The notes beneath the pieces are model-generated. The model was not told the DNA's origin. It saw only the letters and a program-made list of their open reading frames with translations, and ran no database searches. Positions 18,429 through 27,954 of a stretch of 64,000 bases of DNA are shown here, piece after piece. Both the position numbers and the translations under genes were made by a program. The DNA is from Pectobacterium sp. CFBP8739 (GTDB taxonomy: Bacteria > Pseudomonadota > Gammaproteobacteria > Enterobacterales > Enterobacteriaceae): assembly GCF_013449375.1 (NCBI RefSeq), contig NZ_JACDRR010000007.1, positions 244,827 to 308,826 of the forward strand, read 5' to 3'. Numbering within the stretch: the stretch's first letter is position 1; each line of letters opens with the position of its first letter.

Positions 18429-19439
18429 ATGTCTAACGGCTGGAATATTGCTCTGCTGGGCGCAACGGGCGCAGTAGGCACGGCGTTACTGGAATTATTG
18501 CAGGAACGTGAATTCCCGGTGGGTGAACTGTATCCGCTGGCCAGCGAACGTAGCGCGGGTGAAACCATACGTTTTAACGGCCAGTCCTGTCTGGTCACCA
18601 ATGTGGCGGATTTTGACTGGTCACAGGCACAGTTGGCGTTTTTTGTCGCCGGTCAGGATGTCAGTGCTCGCTATGCGGAAGATGCTGGGGACGCAGGCTG
18701 TCTGGTGATTGACAGCAGCGGTCTGTTTGCGCTGGAGCCGGATGTCCCGCTGGTGGTGCCCGGTGTGAATGCGCATACGCTGGCAGATTATCGTAACCGT
18801 AACATTGTTGCGGTGGCAGACAGCCTGACGAGCCAACTGCTGACAGCGATTAAACCACTGACTGATGCGGCCGGGCTTTCACGCCTGCATGTCGTCAATA
18901 TGCTGTCGGTTTCTGCCCTCGGCAAGGCGGCGGTAGACGATCTGGCCGGACAAAGTGCGCGTTTGCTGAACGGCATTCCGCCAGAAGAGGGGATTTTCCC
19001 GAAACAGCTGGCGTTCAACCTGTTGCCTTTACTGCCGGATGACGCTGGCAGCGTGCGTGAAGAACGTCGTCTGGTGGATCAGGTGCGTAAGGTCTTGCAG
19101 GACGAAGGATTGCCGATTTCAGTGACTTGCATCCAGTCCCCTGTGTTCTATGGACACGCCCAGGTTGTCCATCTTGAATCGCTGCGTCCGCTGTCTGCGG
19201 AAGAAGCACGCGATGAACTGCTCAATGCAGGAAATATTGAAGTGAGTGACGAACAGGATTACCCAACTCAGGTTGGCGATGCGTCCGGCAATGGGCAACT
19301 GAGCGTAGGTTGTCTGCGTAACGATTACGGTATTCCTGAACTGCTGCAATTCTGGTCGGTTGCCGATAACGCTCGCTTTGGCGGTGCGCTGATGGCGGTG
19401 GAAACTGCGGAGCGTCTGGTGCAGGAGTATCTTGGGTAA
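18429..19439 (+). CDS. usg: Usg, aspartate-semialdehyde dehydrogenase-like protein without the catalytic cysteine
   Basis: 336 residues from the ATG at 18429, preceded by TTGGGAG. The NADP-binding loop [16 protein letters not shown] (residues 9-24) and the dimerisation domain are those of aspartate-semialdehyde dehydrogenase, but where that enzyme has Asn-Cys-(Ser/Thr) this protein has ADSLTSQ (Ser132). The nucleophile is therefore absent, as in E. coli Usg, and its role is unknown. Its stop shares one base with the truA start (TAATG), so the two are translationally coupled. Confidence 0.93.
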   Translation: MSNGWNIALLGATGAVGTALLELLQEREFPVGELYPLASERSAGETIRFNGQSCLVTNVADFDWSQAQLAFFVAGQDVSARYAEDAGDAGCLVIDSSGLFALEPDVPLVVPGVNAHTLADYRNRNIVAVADSLTSQLLTAIKPLTDAAGLSRLHVVNMLSVSALGKAAVDDLAGQSARLLNGIPPEEGIFPKQLAFNLLPLLPDDAGSVREERRLVDQVRKVLQDEGLPISVTCIQSPVFYGHAQVVHLESLRPLSAEEARDELLNAGNIEVSDEQDYPTQVGDASGNGQLSVGCLRNDYGIPELLQFWSVADNARFGGALMAVETAERLVQEYLG

Positions 19440-20290
19440 TGTCGGAAACCACTCAGGCGGAGGCGATTCAGGCCGACGCCGTTGCGGAAAACGAACGCGC
19501 CCCGCTGAAAATCGCGTTGGGTATAGAGTATGACGGTAGCCAGTATTATGGCTGGCAGCGCCAGGCTGAAGTTGCCAGCGTGCAGGCCTGTCTTGAAAAG
19601 GCGCTGAGCAAAGTCGCGGATGAACCGATAGACGTGTTTTGCGCCGGGCGAACCGATGCTGGCGTTCACGGAACCGGCCAGGTCGTGCATTTCACTACGC
19701 ACGCGATCCGAAAAGATGTCGCCTGGACGATGGGCGTGAATGCGAATTTACCGCCGGATATCGCCGTGCGCTGGGTGAAAACGGTGGATGAGGATTTCCA
19801 TGCGCGTTTCAGCGCGACGGCACGTCGCTACCGTTATGTCATCTACAATCACCGCTATCGTCCTGCGGTGCTTTCGCGCGGTATGACGCACTTTTATCAC
19901 CCGTTAGACGTGGAACGCATGGAGCGATCTGGGCAGTGCCTGTTGGGGGAGAATGATTTCACCTCTTTTCGTGCAGTGCAGTGCCAGTCGCGTACGCCGT
20001 GGCGCTATGTAAATCATTTAAAGGTTACACGTCACGGTGACTATATCGTGGTAGATATTAAGGCCAATGCTTTCGTTCATCATATGGTGCGCAACATTGT
20101 TGGTAGTCTCATGGAAGTCGGCTGTGGCAATCGCCCAGAGTCGTGGATTGCCGAGCTGCTGGCCGCCAAGGATCGTACGCTGGCGGCAGCAACGGCCAGA
20201 GCAGAAGGTTTGTATTTAGTGGCAGTGGATTACCCGGCGCGTTTTGCTTTGCCGCAGCCTACGATGGGGCCGCTCTTTTTAGCCGATTGA
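19439..20290 (+). CDS. truA: tRNA pseudouridine synthase A
   Basis: 283 residues. Makes pseudouridine at positions 38-40 in the anticodon stem of many tRNAs. The catalytic Asp73 lies in [14 protein letters not shown]; other family motifs are [12 protein letters not shown] (31-42), [18 protein letters not shown] and [17 protein letters not shown]. The first 20 or so residues ([17 protein letters not shown]) form an acidic extension of about a dozen residues beyond the E. coli protein. The start overlaps the usg stop by one base. Confidence 0.97.
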   Translation: MSETTQAEAIQADAVAENERAPLKIALGIEYDGSQYYGWQRQAEVASVQACLEKALSKVADEPIDVFCAGRTDAGVHGTGQVVHFTTHAIRKDVAWTMGVNANLPPDIAVRWVKTVDEDFHARFSATARRYRYVIYNHRYRPAVLSRGMTHFYHPLDVERMERSGQCLLGENDFTSFRAVQCQSRTPWRYVNHLKVTRHGDYIVVDIKANAFVHHMVRNIVGSLMEVGCGNRPESWIAELLAAKDRTLAAATARAEGLYLVAVDYPARFALPQPTMGPLFLAD

Positions 20291-20398
20291 CGTTTTTGAT
20301 TATAACGAGTGCGTCTTTTACCTGTTGCTCGCTGCCAGATGGTCGTAGGCCAAAAGGCAGCGTGCGATGCGTATTAAGGACGAGGCTATTCAGCGTGC

Positions 20399-20440
20399 TA
20401 TACGCAAGGCAACACGGCTAGTGCGGCTGCCTTGCGTATA
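20399..20440. repeat. Perfect 13-bp inverted repeat between truA and dedA
   Basis: TATACGCAAGGCA (20399-20411) pairs with TGCCTTGCGTATA (20428-20440), loop 16 bases. No T tract follows on either strand. It could protect the 3' end of the upstream mRNA or act as a weak terminator; it could also be a small dispersed repeat. Confidence 0.6.
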
Positions 20441-20484
20441 TCGACCGCGTGCGTTCGATAGACATTTTGGGAGAAGATGTTGTG

Positions 20485-21147
20485 ATGGAGTTTATACAGT
20501 TTATTATTGATTTTATTCTGCACATTGACGTTCACCTTGCGGAACTGGTGGCGCAATATGGTGTCTGGGGTTATGCCATTTTGTTCCTGATTTTGTTCTG
20601 TGAGACTGGGCTGGTAGTGACGCCGTTTTTGCCGGGCGATTCGCTACTGTTTGTTGCAGGGGCACTGGCGGCGCTGCCGTCGAACGATCTGAATGTACAC
20701 ACGATGGCGTTCCTGATGATTGTTGCCGCGATTACGGGCGATGCAGTGAACTACACGATTGGACGACTGTTCGGTGAAAAGCTGTTTAGCAACCCGAACT
20801 CGAAGATTTTCCGCCGCAGCTATCTGGATAAAACGCATGCGTTTTACGCGCGTCACGGCGGTAAGACGATAATTCTGGCGCGCTTTGTCCCGATTGTGAG
20901 AACATTTGCGCCGTTTGTTGCCGGGATGGGGCACATGAGCTATCGGCATTTTGCTGCCTATAATGTCATTGGTGCGCTGCTGTGGGTGTTGTCATTCACC
21001 TATGCGGGCTACCTGTTTGGTGATTTACCAGTGGTGCAGGAAAATTTGAAATTACTGATTGTCGCGATTATTTTTCTCTCTATCCTGCCGGGCGTTATTG
21101 AGATTGTCCGTCATCGTAGAGCGGTTGTGGGCGGCAATGTGAAATAA
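20485..21147 (+). CDS. dedA: DedA family inner-membrane protein
   Basis: 220 residues from the ATG at 20485, preceded by TTGGGAGAAG. The product starts [22 protein letters not shown] as in E. coli DedA. Family signatures: [19 protein letters not shown] (about residues 39-57), a re-entrant-loop region with [10 protein letters not shown], and the conserved Arg motif [20 protein letters not shown] (about 132-151). These proteins help recycle undecaprenyl phosphate or other lipids across the membrane and support proton-motive force; the exact role of this paralogue is not settled. It lies between truA and accD. Confidence 0.94.
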   Translation: MEFIQFIIDFILHIDVHLAELVAQYGVWGYAILFLILFCETGLVVTPFLPGDSLLFVAGALAALPSNDLNVHTMAFLMIVAAITGDAVNYTIGRLFGEKLFSNPNSKIFRRSYLDKTHAFYARHGGKTIILARFVPIVRTFAPFVAGMGHMSYRHFAAYNVIGALLWVLSFTYAGYLFGDLPVVQENLKLLIVAIIFLSILPGVIEIVRHRRAVVGGNVK

Positions 21148-21371
21148 ATGAAGTATTTTAACATCCGGTTTGACCAGTTTTTTATCCACAGTACCGGAAC
21201 GTTATGGTTTAATGGGCAGCATTTATGGTCTGTTCTTGGGAACACCCTGGGTGCCGATGCCTTTGTACCGCGATTGTCGTGCGTCTCAGGCATTTTTTCA
21301 TTGGCAATGTTGTCAGGGAATAACATGAACAGCGGACTGGCATTTGCCAGGTTCAAGCAGAAAGGTTATCA

Positions 21372-22289
21372 ATGAGCTGGATTGAACGAATTCTTAACAA
21401 AAGCAACATCACACCGACCCGTAAAGCGAATATTCCTGAAGGGGTCTGGACAAAATGTGATAGCTGCGGTCAGGTTCTTTATCGTGCTGAGCTGGAGCGT
21501 AACTTGGAGGTCTGCCCGAAGTGCGATCACCATATGCGTCTCTCCGCACGTAACCGCCTACAGGCGTTTTTAGATAAAGAAAGCACTGTTGAGCTGGGAA
21601 GCGAACTGGAGCCGAAGGATGTCCTGAAATTCCGGGATTCCAAAAAATATAAAGATCGTCTGGTTTCTGCGCAGAAACAGTCCGATGAGAAAGATGCGCT
21701 GATCGTCATGAAAGGCACGTTGTATGGCATGCCGGTTGTGGCTGCATCATTTGAGTTCTCTTTCATGGGCGGTTCAATGGCGTCTGTTGTGGGCGCGCGT
21801 TTTGTACGTGCCGTTGAGCAGGCATTGGAAGACGGCTGCCCGCTGGTCTGCTTCTCTGCCAGTGGCGGTGCGCGTATGCAGGAAGCGCTGATGTCGCTGA
21901 TGCAAATGGCGAAAACCAGTGCGGCATTGGCAAAAATGCGTGAGCGCGGCTTGCCGTATATCTCCGTGCTGACTGACCCGACGATGGGCGGGGTTTCCGC
22001 GAGTCTGGCGATGCTGGGCGATCTGAACATTGCTGAACCGAAAGCGCTGATCGGTTTTGCCGGTCCACGTGTTATTGAACAAACCGTGCGTGAAAAGCTG
22101 CCGCCGGGCTTCCAGCGCAGCGAATTCCTGATTGAGAAAGGGGCGATCGATATGATCGTTCGTCGTCCAGAAATGCGCTACAAGCTGGCCACCATTCTTG
22201 CCAAACTGACGAATCATCCAGAGCCGGGCAACGATGACGTGGAAATCCGCAGCGATGCGCCGTCTGAATCATCACAGGATGACGCATAA
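21372..22289 (+). CDS. accD: Acetyl-CoA carboxylase carboxyltransferase subunit beta
   Basis: 305 residues. The N-terminal zinc ribbon has Cys29, Cys32, Cys48 and Cys51 (CDSCGQ ... CPKCDHH). The carboxyltransferase core follows, with [22 protein letters not shown] (about residues 157-178) and [16 protein letters not shown]. With AccA it transfers CO2 from biotin to acetyl-CoA, giving malonyl-CoA for fatty acids. An AAAGG site lies 7 bases upstream. The 224-base gap after dedA may carry its own promoter. Confidence 0.98.
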   Translation: MSWIERILNKSNITPTRKANIPEGVWTKCDSCGQVLYRAELERNLEVCPKCDHHMRLSARNRLQAFLDKESTVELGSELEPKDVLKFRDSKKYKDRLVSAQKQSDEKDALIVMKGTLYGMPVVAASFEFSFMGGSMASVVGARFVRAVEQALEDGCPLVCFSASGGARMQEALMSLMQMAKTSAALAKMRERGLPYISVLTDPTMGGVSASLAMLGDLNIAEPKALIGFAGPRVIEQTVREKLPPGFQRSEFLIEKGAIDMIVRRPEMRYKLATILAKLTNHPEPGNDDVEIRSDAPSESSQDDA

Positions 22290-22299
22290 TTGACATGAT

Positions 22300-22363
22300 G
22301 GGCTGGGCGTGTGGTACTCGACCACGTCGTTCTCGACCGAGTAGCCATATGCACGCTCAGCCC
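22300..22363 (+). promoter_or_regulatory. Long hairpin between accD and folC
   Basis: GGGCTGGGCGTG (22300-22311) pairs with CACGCTCAGCCC (22352-22363), 12 bp with one G-U pair; a second stem TACTCG/CGAGTA (22315-22320 and 22338-22343) lies inside. It fills most of the 105-base gap and ends 31 bases before the folC ATG. No T tract; an mRNA-stability or processing element is likely. Confidence 0.55.
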
Positions 22364-22394
22364 GCAATGAACCGTAAGCCAGTGAACGGGACTC

Positions 22395-23663
22395 ATGGAT
22401 ACTCTTCAAATACCTCAAGCCACGTCACCTTTGGTCACGTGGCTTCATTATCTTGAGCACCTGCACGCGCAGGCCATTGATTTAGGTCTGGAGCGCGTTA
22501 AACAGGTTGCTGAACATCTCCAACTGCTACAGCCTGCCGCAACGGTTTTCACTGTCGCGGGGACAAACGGCAAGGGAACCACCTGTTGTACGTTGGAATC
22601 CATTCTACTGGCCGCTGGGCTGCGAGTTGGCGTATACAGTTCTCCCCATCTTGTGCGTTATACCGAACGAGTGCGTATTCAGGGCAAAGAATTGCCTGAA
22701 GCGCAGCACACTCAGTCGTTTGCGGATATCGAAGCAGGAAGAGGGGCGGTATCGCTCACCTATTTTGAGTTCGGTACGTTGTCGGCATTGCAACTCTTTA
22801 AGCAGGCCAATCTGGATGTCGTTATTCTGGAAGTGGGATTAGGCGGGCGTCTGGATGCGACTAATATTGTGGATGCGGATGTCTCTGTCGTCACCAGCAT
22901 TGCGATCGACCATACCGACTGGTTGGGTAGCGATCGGGAAAGTATTGGCCGTGAGAAAGCGGGGATATTCCGTCAGAGTAGACCTGCTGTTGTCGGCGAG
23001 CCGGATATGCCGGGAACGATTGCCGATGTTGCCGCAGAGAAAGGGGCACTGCTGCGCCGTCGTGGTCGGGACTGGGACTATTCCGTTCAGCGCGAGACGT
23101 GGAGTTGGCAGGATAAGCAGCGTGAGTTATCGCGTTTGCCATTACCCAATGTTCCGTTGGCTAATGCTGCCACGGCGCTGGCTGCGCTGCACTATTCGTC
23201 ACTCAATGTGAGTGAAGACGCGATTCGACAGGGTTTACGGCACGCGTCATTGCCTGGGCGTTTTCAGACGGTGCAGGCATCACCGCGAGTGATTCTTGAT
23301 GTTGCTCATAACCCTCATGCGGCCGCCTACCTGGCAAACCGATTAGCAGCGTTGCCGAAAGCTGGAAAAGTGCGGGCCGTCGTCGGCATGCTGGCGGATA
23401 AAGATATTGCCGGTACGCTGGCTCACCTAACGCCGTTGGTGGATGAGTGGTATTGCGCACCGTTGGAAGGGCCGCGTGGTGCCACTGCGCAGCAGATTGC
23501 CGAGCACCTGACGCGCAGCCAATCGTTCCCCGATGTTGTGGCTGCCTGGCAGCAGGCGATGTCCGAGGCGATGGAGCAGGATATCGTCATTGTGTGTGGA
23601 TCTTTTCATACGGTAGCGCATGTGATGGAAGCGCTGGATGAGGAGAAGGCGAATGGCGAGTAA
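22395..23663 (+). CDS. folC: Bifunctional folylpolyglutamate synthase / dihydrofolate synthase
   Basis: 422 residues, Mur-ligase fold. ATP P-loop VAGTNGKGTTCCTLE (about residues 54-68), substrate region SSPHLVRYTERVRIQGKELPE, metal-binding VVTSIAIDHTDWLG, and in the C-terminal domain LDVAHNPHAAAYLANRL and GPRGATAQQ. It joins glutamate to dihydropteroate and then extends the polyglutamate tail of folates. Its last 11 bases overlap the start of dedD, indicating translational coupling. Confidence 0.97.
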   Translation: MDTLQIPQATSPLVTWLHYLEHLHAQAIDLGLERVKQVAEHLQLLQPAATVFTVAGTNGKGTTCCTLESILLAAGLRVGVYSSPHLVRYTERVRIQGKELPEAQHTQSFADIEAGRGAVSLTYFEFGTLSALQLFKQANLDVVILEVGLGGRLDATNIVDADVSVVTSIAIDHTDWLGSDRESIGREKAGIFRQSRPAVVGEPDMPGTIADVAAEKGALLRRRGRDWDYSVQRETWSWQDKQRELSRLPLPNVPLANAATALAALHYSSLNVSEDAIRQGLRHASLPGRFQTVQASPRVILDVAHNPHAAAYLANRLAALPKAGKVRAVVGMLADKDIAGTLAHLTPLVDEWYCAPLEGPRGATAQQIAEHLTRSQSFPDVVAAWQQAMSEAMEQDIVIVCGSFHTVAHVMEALDEEKANGE

Positions 23664-24375
23664 ATTTCAGAATCGCCTGGTGGGGACGGTCATTCTGGTC
23701 GCGTTGGGCGTGATCGTCTTACCTGGCCTGTTGGACGGTAAGAAGAAGCACTACGAGGATGAGTTTGCGTCGATTCCGTTGATCCCTAAACCGGGTGACA
23801 GTAATGAGATGGAATCGCTGCCTGCGCTGAACCCGTCTTTGCCACCGGAAGGGGCGGAAGCGGCGATGCAGAACACTTCGGAAGCTGAAGCGCCTGAGGC
23901 GAGGGCAGCGACAGCACCTGAAACCACAACGCAGACACCAGCATCATCCCATTCTGGCACGAATACGCCAGCGATGATGGCACCGCCGGTTGTGGTTGAG
24001 CGTCCGCCGGTTCAGCCCCCGGTGATGCCGAAGCCTCAGCCAAAACCTGAGGTGAAGCCAGAAGTGAAACCAAAGCCTGAGCCTAAGCCGGAAGTGAAGC
24101 CTGAAACCCAACCAGCCCCGCAAGCCCCTGTCGGACAGGCCTACATTGTGCAGCTTGGTGCACTGAAAAACGCGGACAAGGTGAATGAAATTGTCGCCAA
24201 ATTGCGTCTTTCCGGCTATCGCGCATATACCGTGCCGTCAACGCCGGTTTCAGGAGAAATCACCCGTATTTATGTGGGGCCGGATGCGTCTAAGCAGAAG
24301 TTAGAGTCCTCGCTGGGTGAGCTGAAACAACTCAGTGGGCTAAGCGGACAGGTGCGTGCGCATTCCGTTCGTTAA
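23653..24375 (+). CDS. dedD: Cell division protein DedD (SPOR domain)
   Basis: 240 residues from the ATG at 23653 (start MASKFQNRLVGT as in E. coli), preceded by AGGAGAAGG inside folC. One membrane span near the N-terminus (LVGTVILVALGVIVLPGLLDG, about residues 9-29), then a long periplasmic linker rich in Pro, Lys and Glu with repeats of the type K-P-E-V (about 130-158), then the SPOR domain (AYIVQLGALKNADKVNEIV to the end), which binds denuded septal peptidoglycan. It supports septation with FtsN and FtsB-type proteins. Overlaps folC by 11 bases. Confidence 0.96.
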   Translation: MASKFQNRLVGTVILVALGVIVLPGLLDGKKKHYEDEFASIPLIPKPGDSNEMESLPALNPSLPPEGAEAAMQNTSEAEAPEARAATAPETTTQTPASSHSGTNTPAMMAPPVVVERPPVQPPVMPKPQPKPEVKPEVKPKPEPKPEVKPETQPAPQAPVGQAYIVQLGALKNADKVNEIVAKLRLSGYRAYTVPSTPVSGEITRIYVGPDASKQKLESSLGELKQLSGLSGQVRAHSVR

Positions 24376-24443
24376 CGGTCGTCGAGCGTGAGAATAACGG
24401 GGTGGAGGAGTTTGTCGTCTGCCACGTAGATAGATAGAAACAG

Positions 24444-24487
24444 GCCACGGGGATGAGGCTCATAGGCGTGATGCTTCGCCCCGTAGC
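24444..24487 (+). terminator. Weak candidate terminator after dedD
   Basis: GCCACGGGG (24444-24452) pairs with CCCCGTAGC (24479-24487) with one mismatch over a 26-base loop, followed by TGTTTTAAG. Loose, but the only candidate in the 317-base dedD-cvpA gap. Confidence 0.35.
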
Positions 24488-24602
24488 TGTTTTAAGACGG
24501 TTGTTGTTGATTTTATTATGCCGACGGTTAATAGACTCAGGCACGGTCTGTTGCTGATTTTTTCGCCTGATTATCTATTGATGAAATCGGCGGAAATACG
24601 CT

Positions 24603-24631
24603 ACGCAAACGTTTTCTTTTTCTGTTAGAAT
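24603..24631 (+). promoter_or_regulatory. cvpA-purF promoter with PurR operator
   Basis: ACGCAAACGTTTTCTT at 24603-24618 fits the PurR box (ANGCAANCGNTTNCNT) and, as I remember it, is the same as the E. coli purF operator. The -10 hexamer TAGAAT is at 24626-24631, so the operator covers the -35 region. PurR with hypoxanthine or guanine would block transcription. The ATG of cvpA lies 62 bases after the -10. Confidence 0.9.
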
Positions 24632-24692
24632 GCGCCGCGAACAGGATGACGTAGCGGCTTATCGGTAGCATCGTTCATTATTAGGATCGTTC

Positions 24693-25193
24693 ATGGTTTG
24701 GGTTGATTACGTCATTATTGGCATCATCGGTTTTTCGGCTCTGGTTAGCCTGATCCGGGGGTTTGTTCGTGAAGCGCTGTCGTTAGTAACCTGGGGATGT
24801 GCTTTTTTTGTTGCCAGCCATTACTACGCGTACCTCGCGGTCTACTTCACTCGTTTTGATGATGAGCTGGTGCGTAACGGTATCGCGATTGCCATTCTGT
24901 TTGTTGCAACGTTGATTGTGGGGGCTATCGTCAACTATGCGATTAGTTCGCTGGTTGAACGTACCGGATTATCCGGCACCGATCGCGTTCTGGGCATCTG
25001 TTTTGGTGCGCTGCGCGGGGTGCTGATCGTTTCCGCACTGCTATTCTTTCTGGATACTTTCACCGGTTTTTCACAAAGTGATGACTGGAAGCAGTCCCAG
25101 TTAATCCCGCAGTTCAGTTATATTATCAGGTGGTTTTTTGACTACCTGCAAAGCACGTCAAGTTTCTTGCCGCAGCATTTACCGCTGCGGTAG
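24693..25193 (+). CDS. cvpA: Colicin V production family membrane protein CvpA
   Basis: 166 residues with four predicted membrane spans (about 5-20, 29-50, 64-86, 100-122). The family pattern is [28 protein letters not shown] split over residues 4-31 and [21 protein letters not shown] (about 97-117). AGGA lies 7 bases before the ATG. CvpA is needed for colicin V export and for envelope integrity under bile or deoxycholate stress in E. coli; its molecular action is not defined. First gene of the PurR-regulated cvpA-purF operon. Confidence 0.95.
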   Translation: MVWVDYVIIGIIGFSALVSLIRGFVREALSLVTWGCAFFVASHYYAYLAVYFTRFDDELVRNGIAIAILFVATLIVGAIVNYAISSLVERTGLSGTDRVLGICFGALRGVLIVSALLFFLDTFTGFSQSDDWKQSQLIPQFSYIIRWFFDYLQSTSSFLPQHLPLR

Positions 25194-25214
25194 CGCTGAT
25201 GAGGAAAAGACACC

Positions 25215-26732
25215 ATGTGCGGTATTGTCGGTATCGCCGGTTTTACACCGGTCAACCAGTCGATTTATGACGCGTTAACGGTGTTGCAACACCGTGGGCA
25301 GGATGCAGCGGGTATTGTAACCATCGATGCCTTTAATTGTTTTCGCCTGCGTAAGGCTAATGGCCTGGTGAAAGATGTGTTTGAAGCGCGGCACATGCAG
25401 CGCCTACAGGGAAACATGGGGCTTGGTCATGTGCGTTATCCAACCGCGGGCAGTTCCAGCGCCTCGGAAGCACAGCCTTTCTATGTTAACTCTCCTTTCG
25501 GTATCACGTTGGCTCACAACGGTAACCTGACTAACGCCCACGAGCTGCGTAAAAAGCTGTTCGAGCAGGAGCGCCGTCACGTTAACACCACGTCTGATTC
25601 TGAAATCCTGCTGAATATTTTTGCCAGAGAGTTGGACCGTTTCCAACATTACCCACTAGAAGCCGATAATATTTTTGCGGCCGTTGCCGCGACGCACCAG
25701 CAAATTCGCGGTGCCTATGCTTGTGTCGGCATGATTATCGGTCACGGTATGGTGGCTTTCCGCGATCCTAACGGGATTCGTCCGTTGGTGATTGGTAAGC
25801 GCGATCTGGAAGATGGCCGCAGCGAATATATGGTGGCGTCGGAAAGCGTCGCGCTGGATACGCTGGGCTTTGAATTTTTACGCGATGTGGCGCCGGGAGA
25901 AGCGATCTACATTACGGAAAAAGGACAGCTGTTTACCCGCCAGTGTGCAGAAAATCCAAAGAGCAACCCGTGCCTGTTCGAATATGTTTACTTTGCTCGC
26001 CCAGACTCTTTCATCGATAAAATCTCGGTCTATAGCGCACGCGTTCGCATGGGCCAGAAACTGGGTGAAAAGATTGCACGTCAGTGGGAAGATCTCGATA
26101 TCGATGTCGTGATCCCGATTCCTGAAACGTCTTGTGATATCGCGCTGGAAATCGCGCGTATTATCAACAAGCCGTACCGTCAGGGATTTGTGAAAAACCG
26201 CTACGTTGGCCGTACCTTTATCATGCCGGGGCAACAAGCACGTAAGAAATCAGTGCGTCGTAAATTGAACGCTAATCGTGCCGAATTCCGTGATAAAAAC
26301 GTGTTGCTGGTGGATGATTCCATCGTGCGTGGTACTACGTCAGAACAGATTGTGGAGATGGCGCGTGAAGCTGGCGCCAAACGTGTTTATCTGGCTTCGG
26401 CGGCACCGGAAATTCGCTTCCCTAACGTGTATGGCATCGACATGCCGAGCGCGAATGAGCTGATTGCTCACGGTAGAGAAGTGGATGAAATCTGTAAGAT
26501 TATCGGTGCTGATGCACTCATCTTCCAGGATCTCGATGATCTGATCGAGGCGGCGCGTGAAGATAACCCAGATATTACTCAGTTTGAATGTTCGGTGTTC
26601 AACGGGATTTACGTGACGAAAGATGTCGATCAGGGCTATCTGGATTATCTGGAGGTCTTACGCAATGACGACGCCAAAGCGTTACGTAGCCAGAATGAAG
26701 TCGAAGATCTGGAATTGCACAACGAAGGCTAA
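25215..26732 (+). CDS. purF: Amidophosphoribosyltransferase
   Basis: 505 residues. An N-terminal class II glutaminase whose nucleophile is Cys2 ([10 protein letters not shown]), with HRGQDAAG (26-33), RYPTAGSSS and [14 protein letters not shown]. The C-terminal phosphoribosyltransferase has the PRPP loop [20 protein letters not shown] (about 360-379). It makes 5-phosphoribosylamine from PRPP and glutamine, the first step of purine synthesis, and is fed back by purine nucleotides. Follows cvpA by 21 bases with GAGG upstream; a terminator follows. Confidence 0.98.
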   Translation: MCGIVGIAGFTPVNQSIYDALTVLQHRGQDAAGIVTIDAFNCFRLRKANGLVKDVFEARHMQRLQGNMGLGHVRYPTAGSSSASEAQPFYVNSPFGITLAHNGNLTNAHELRKKLFEQERRHVNTTSDSEILLNIFARELDRFQHYPLEADNIFAAVAATHQQIRGAYACVGMIIGHGMVAFRDPNGIRPLVIGKRDLEDGRSEYMVASESVALDTLGFEFLRDVAPGEAIYITEKGQLFTRQCAENPKSNPCLFEYVYFARPDSFIDKISVYSARVRMGQKLGEKIARQWEDLDIDVVIPIPETSCDIALEIARIINKPYRQGFVKNRYVGRTFIMPGQQARKKSVRRKLNANRAEFRDKNVLLVDDSIVRGTTSEQIVEMAREAGAKRVYLASAAPEIRFPNVYGIDMPSANELIAHGREVDEICKIIGADALIFQDLDDLIEAAREDNPDITQFECSVFNGIYVTKDVDQGYLDYLEVLRNDDAKALRSQNEVEDLELHNEG

Positions 26733-26765
26733 CGGCTAACTGCACGTCAAGGCTTCATTAAAAGG

Positions 26766-26794
26766 GGAAGGCGCGAAAGTGTCTTCCTTTTTTT
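26766..26794 (+). terminator. Rho-independent terminator of purF
   Basis: GGAAGGC (26766-26772) pairs with GTCTTCC (26781-26787, one G-U) over the loop GCGAAAGT, and seven T follow. Confidence 0.88.
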
Positions 26795-26962
26795 ATATAG
26801 AAAACATGTTGCATAGAGAAAACCGTTGTATGTAAAAAACAGCATTGTATATAAAAACATCGCTTCAGCGCTTCTCCTTGCTTATCGCCAGTCAATGCGG
26901 CAAAGTTTGCGCAGATGATTTTTCCGCGTTTTTGCTTACGCGGTCAGCCAGAGGCAGTACGA

Positions 26963-27535
26963 ATGAAGCGACTCATTGTGGGAATTTCCGGTGCCAGCGG
27001 TGTTATTTACGGTGTCCGGCTGCTACAGGTTTTACAGACGCTGGAAGGTATCGAAACACATTTGATTATGAGTCAGGCCGCTCGGCAAACGCTGGCGTTA
27101 GAAACCGATTTTAGCCTGCGTGATGTGCAGGCGCTGGCTGATGTGGTGCATGATACGCGTGATATTGCTGCCAGCGTCTCTTCGGGGTCGTTTAAAACGG
27201 CGGGGATGGTAATTTTACCCTGTTCGATAAAAACCCTGTCCGGCATTGTGCACAGCTACAGCGATAATTTATTAACCCGTGCGGCCGACGTGGTGCTGAA
27301 GGAGCGTCGTCCTTTGGTGCTAGGGGTTCGTGAAACACCGCTGCATTTGGGGCATTTACGGCTGATGACGACGGCCGTTGAGCTAGGCGCAATAATTATG
27401 CCGCCTGTGCCTGCATTTTATCATCGCCCAGAAAGTGTGCAGGATATTGTCGATCAGACGGTGAATCGTATTCTGGACCAGTTTGATATCGAACTGCCGA
27501 AAGATCTCTTTATCCGTTGGCAAGGTGCGTCGTAG
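26963..27535 (+). CDS. ubiX: Flavin prenyltransferase UbiX
   Basis: 190 residues from the ATG at 26963 (start MKRLIVGISGASGV as in E. coli; AGAGG upstream); an in-frame start at 26915 would add 16 unrelated residues. FMN-binding motifs: GISGASGVIYGVRLL (residues 7-21), SSGSFKTAGMVILPCSIKTLSGIVHS split across 80-105, and the conserved RRPLVLGVRETPLHLGHLRLM (about 122-142). It adds a dimethylallyl group to FMN, giving prenyl-FMN used by UbiD in ubiquinone synthesis. It lies between purF and the his transport genes, as in E. coli. Confidence 0.96.
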   Translation: MKRLIVGISGASGVIYGVRLLQVLQTLEGIETHLIMSQAARQTLALETDFSLRDVQALADVVHDTRDIAASVSSGSFKTAGMVILPCSIKTLSGIVHSYSDNLLTRAADVVLKERRPLVLGVRETPLHLGHLRLMTTAVELGAIIMPPVPAFYHRPESVQDIVDQTVNRILDQFDIELPKDLFIRWQGAS

Positions 27536-27572
27536 CAGGCTAGACGCTAACGCGTGCCGTTTTCTTCTCTTC

Positions 27573-27601
27573 GGGCAGTAAAGTATTACTGCCCTTTTTT
27601 T
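27573..27601 (+). terminator. Rho-independent terminator of ubiX
   Basis: GGGCAGTAA (27573-27581) and TTACTGCCC (27586-27594) form a perfect 9-bp stem with the tetraloop AGTA, followed by seven T (27595-27601). Confidence 0.95.
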
Positions 27602-27618
27602 GTGCTTTTTTATCACAT

Positions 27619-27656
27619 TGCACCAATTTTGTGCTCAATAGCACCTGAATGGTGCA
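27619..27656 (+). promoter_or_regulatory. Paired NtrC binding sites upstream of hisJ
   Basis: Two 17-mers fit the NtrC pattern TGCACC-N5-GGTGCA: TGCACCAATTTTGTGCT (27619-27635, 10 of 12 fixed bases) and AGCACCTGAATGGTGCA (27640-27656, 11 of 12). They are 21 bp apart centre to centre, two helical turns, the arrangement of NtrC enhancers, and lie about 180 bp upstream of the predicted sigma-54 start. Confidence 0.78.
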
Positions 27657-27804
27657 ATTGGGTTTTTGTATTCATGGCAATGTTATCTATTTTTATTATT
27701 ACACGCCGAAAACTTACGCATAAAATACTTAATAATCAAATGATTACTAATTATTTTCTGCATGAATTGCCTATGCGGTTTTTACGGTGTCCCTGCATTC
27801 ATTG

Positions 27805-27820
27805 TGGCATGAAAACTGCT
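27805..27820 (+). promoter_or_regulatory. Sigma-54 (-24/-12) promoter of the his transport operon
   Basis: TGGCATGAAAACTGCT matches the sigma-54 consensus TGGCACGN4TTGCW with invariant GG and GC at the right spacing (27806-27807 and 27818-27819). Transcription should start near 27831, giving a leader of about 124 bases. With the NtrC sites it predicts induction under nitrogen limitation, as known for argT/hisJ in enteric bacteria. Confidence 0.78.
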
Positions 27821-27954
27821 TACTAATGAAAACGGTAATCGTCGGCATTAAAAAACAAATAGCACTCACATCGTTCATTTTTAAAGCAATAAATCGATAT
27901 CTATTCCGACGTTGACGACACATGACATCAATCACTCATGATAAGGGTAGCAAT

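Noticed and set aside
21148-21375. 75-codon plus-strand frame starting at the base after the dedA stop
   Set aside because: Runs into the start of accD, has no ribosome binding site of its own and no family resemblance; the usual dedA-accD spacer.
27554-27826. 90-codon plus-strand frame before hisJ
   Set aside because: Overlaps the ubiX terminator, both NtrC sites and the sigma-54 promoter; no coding character.
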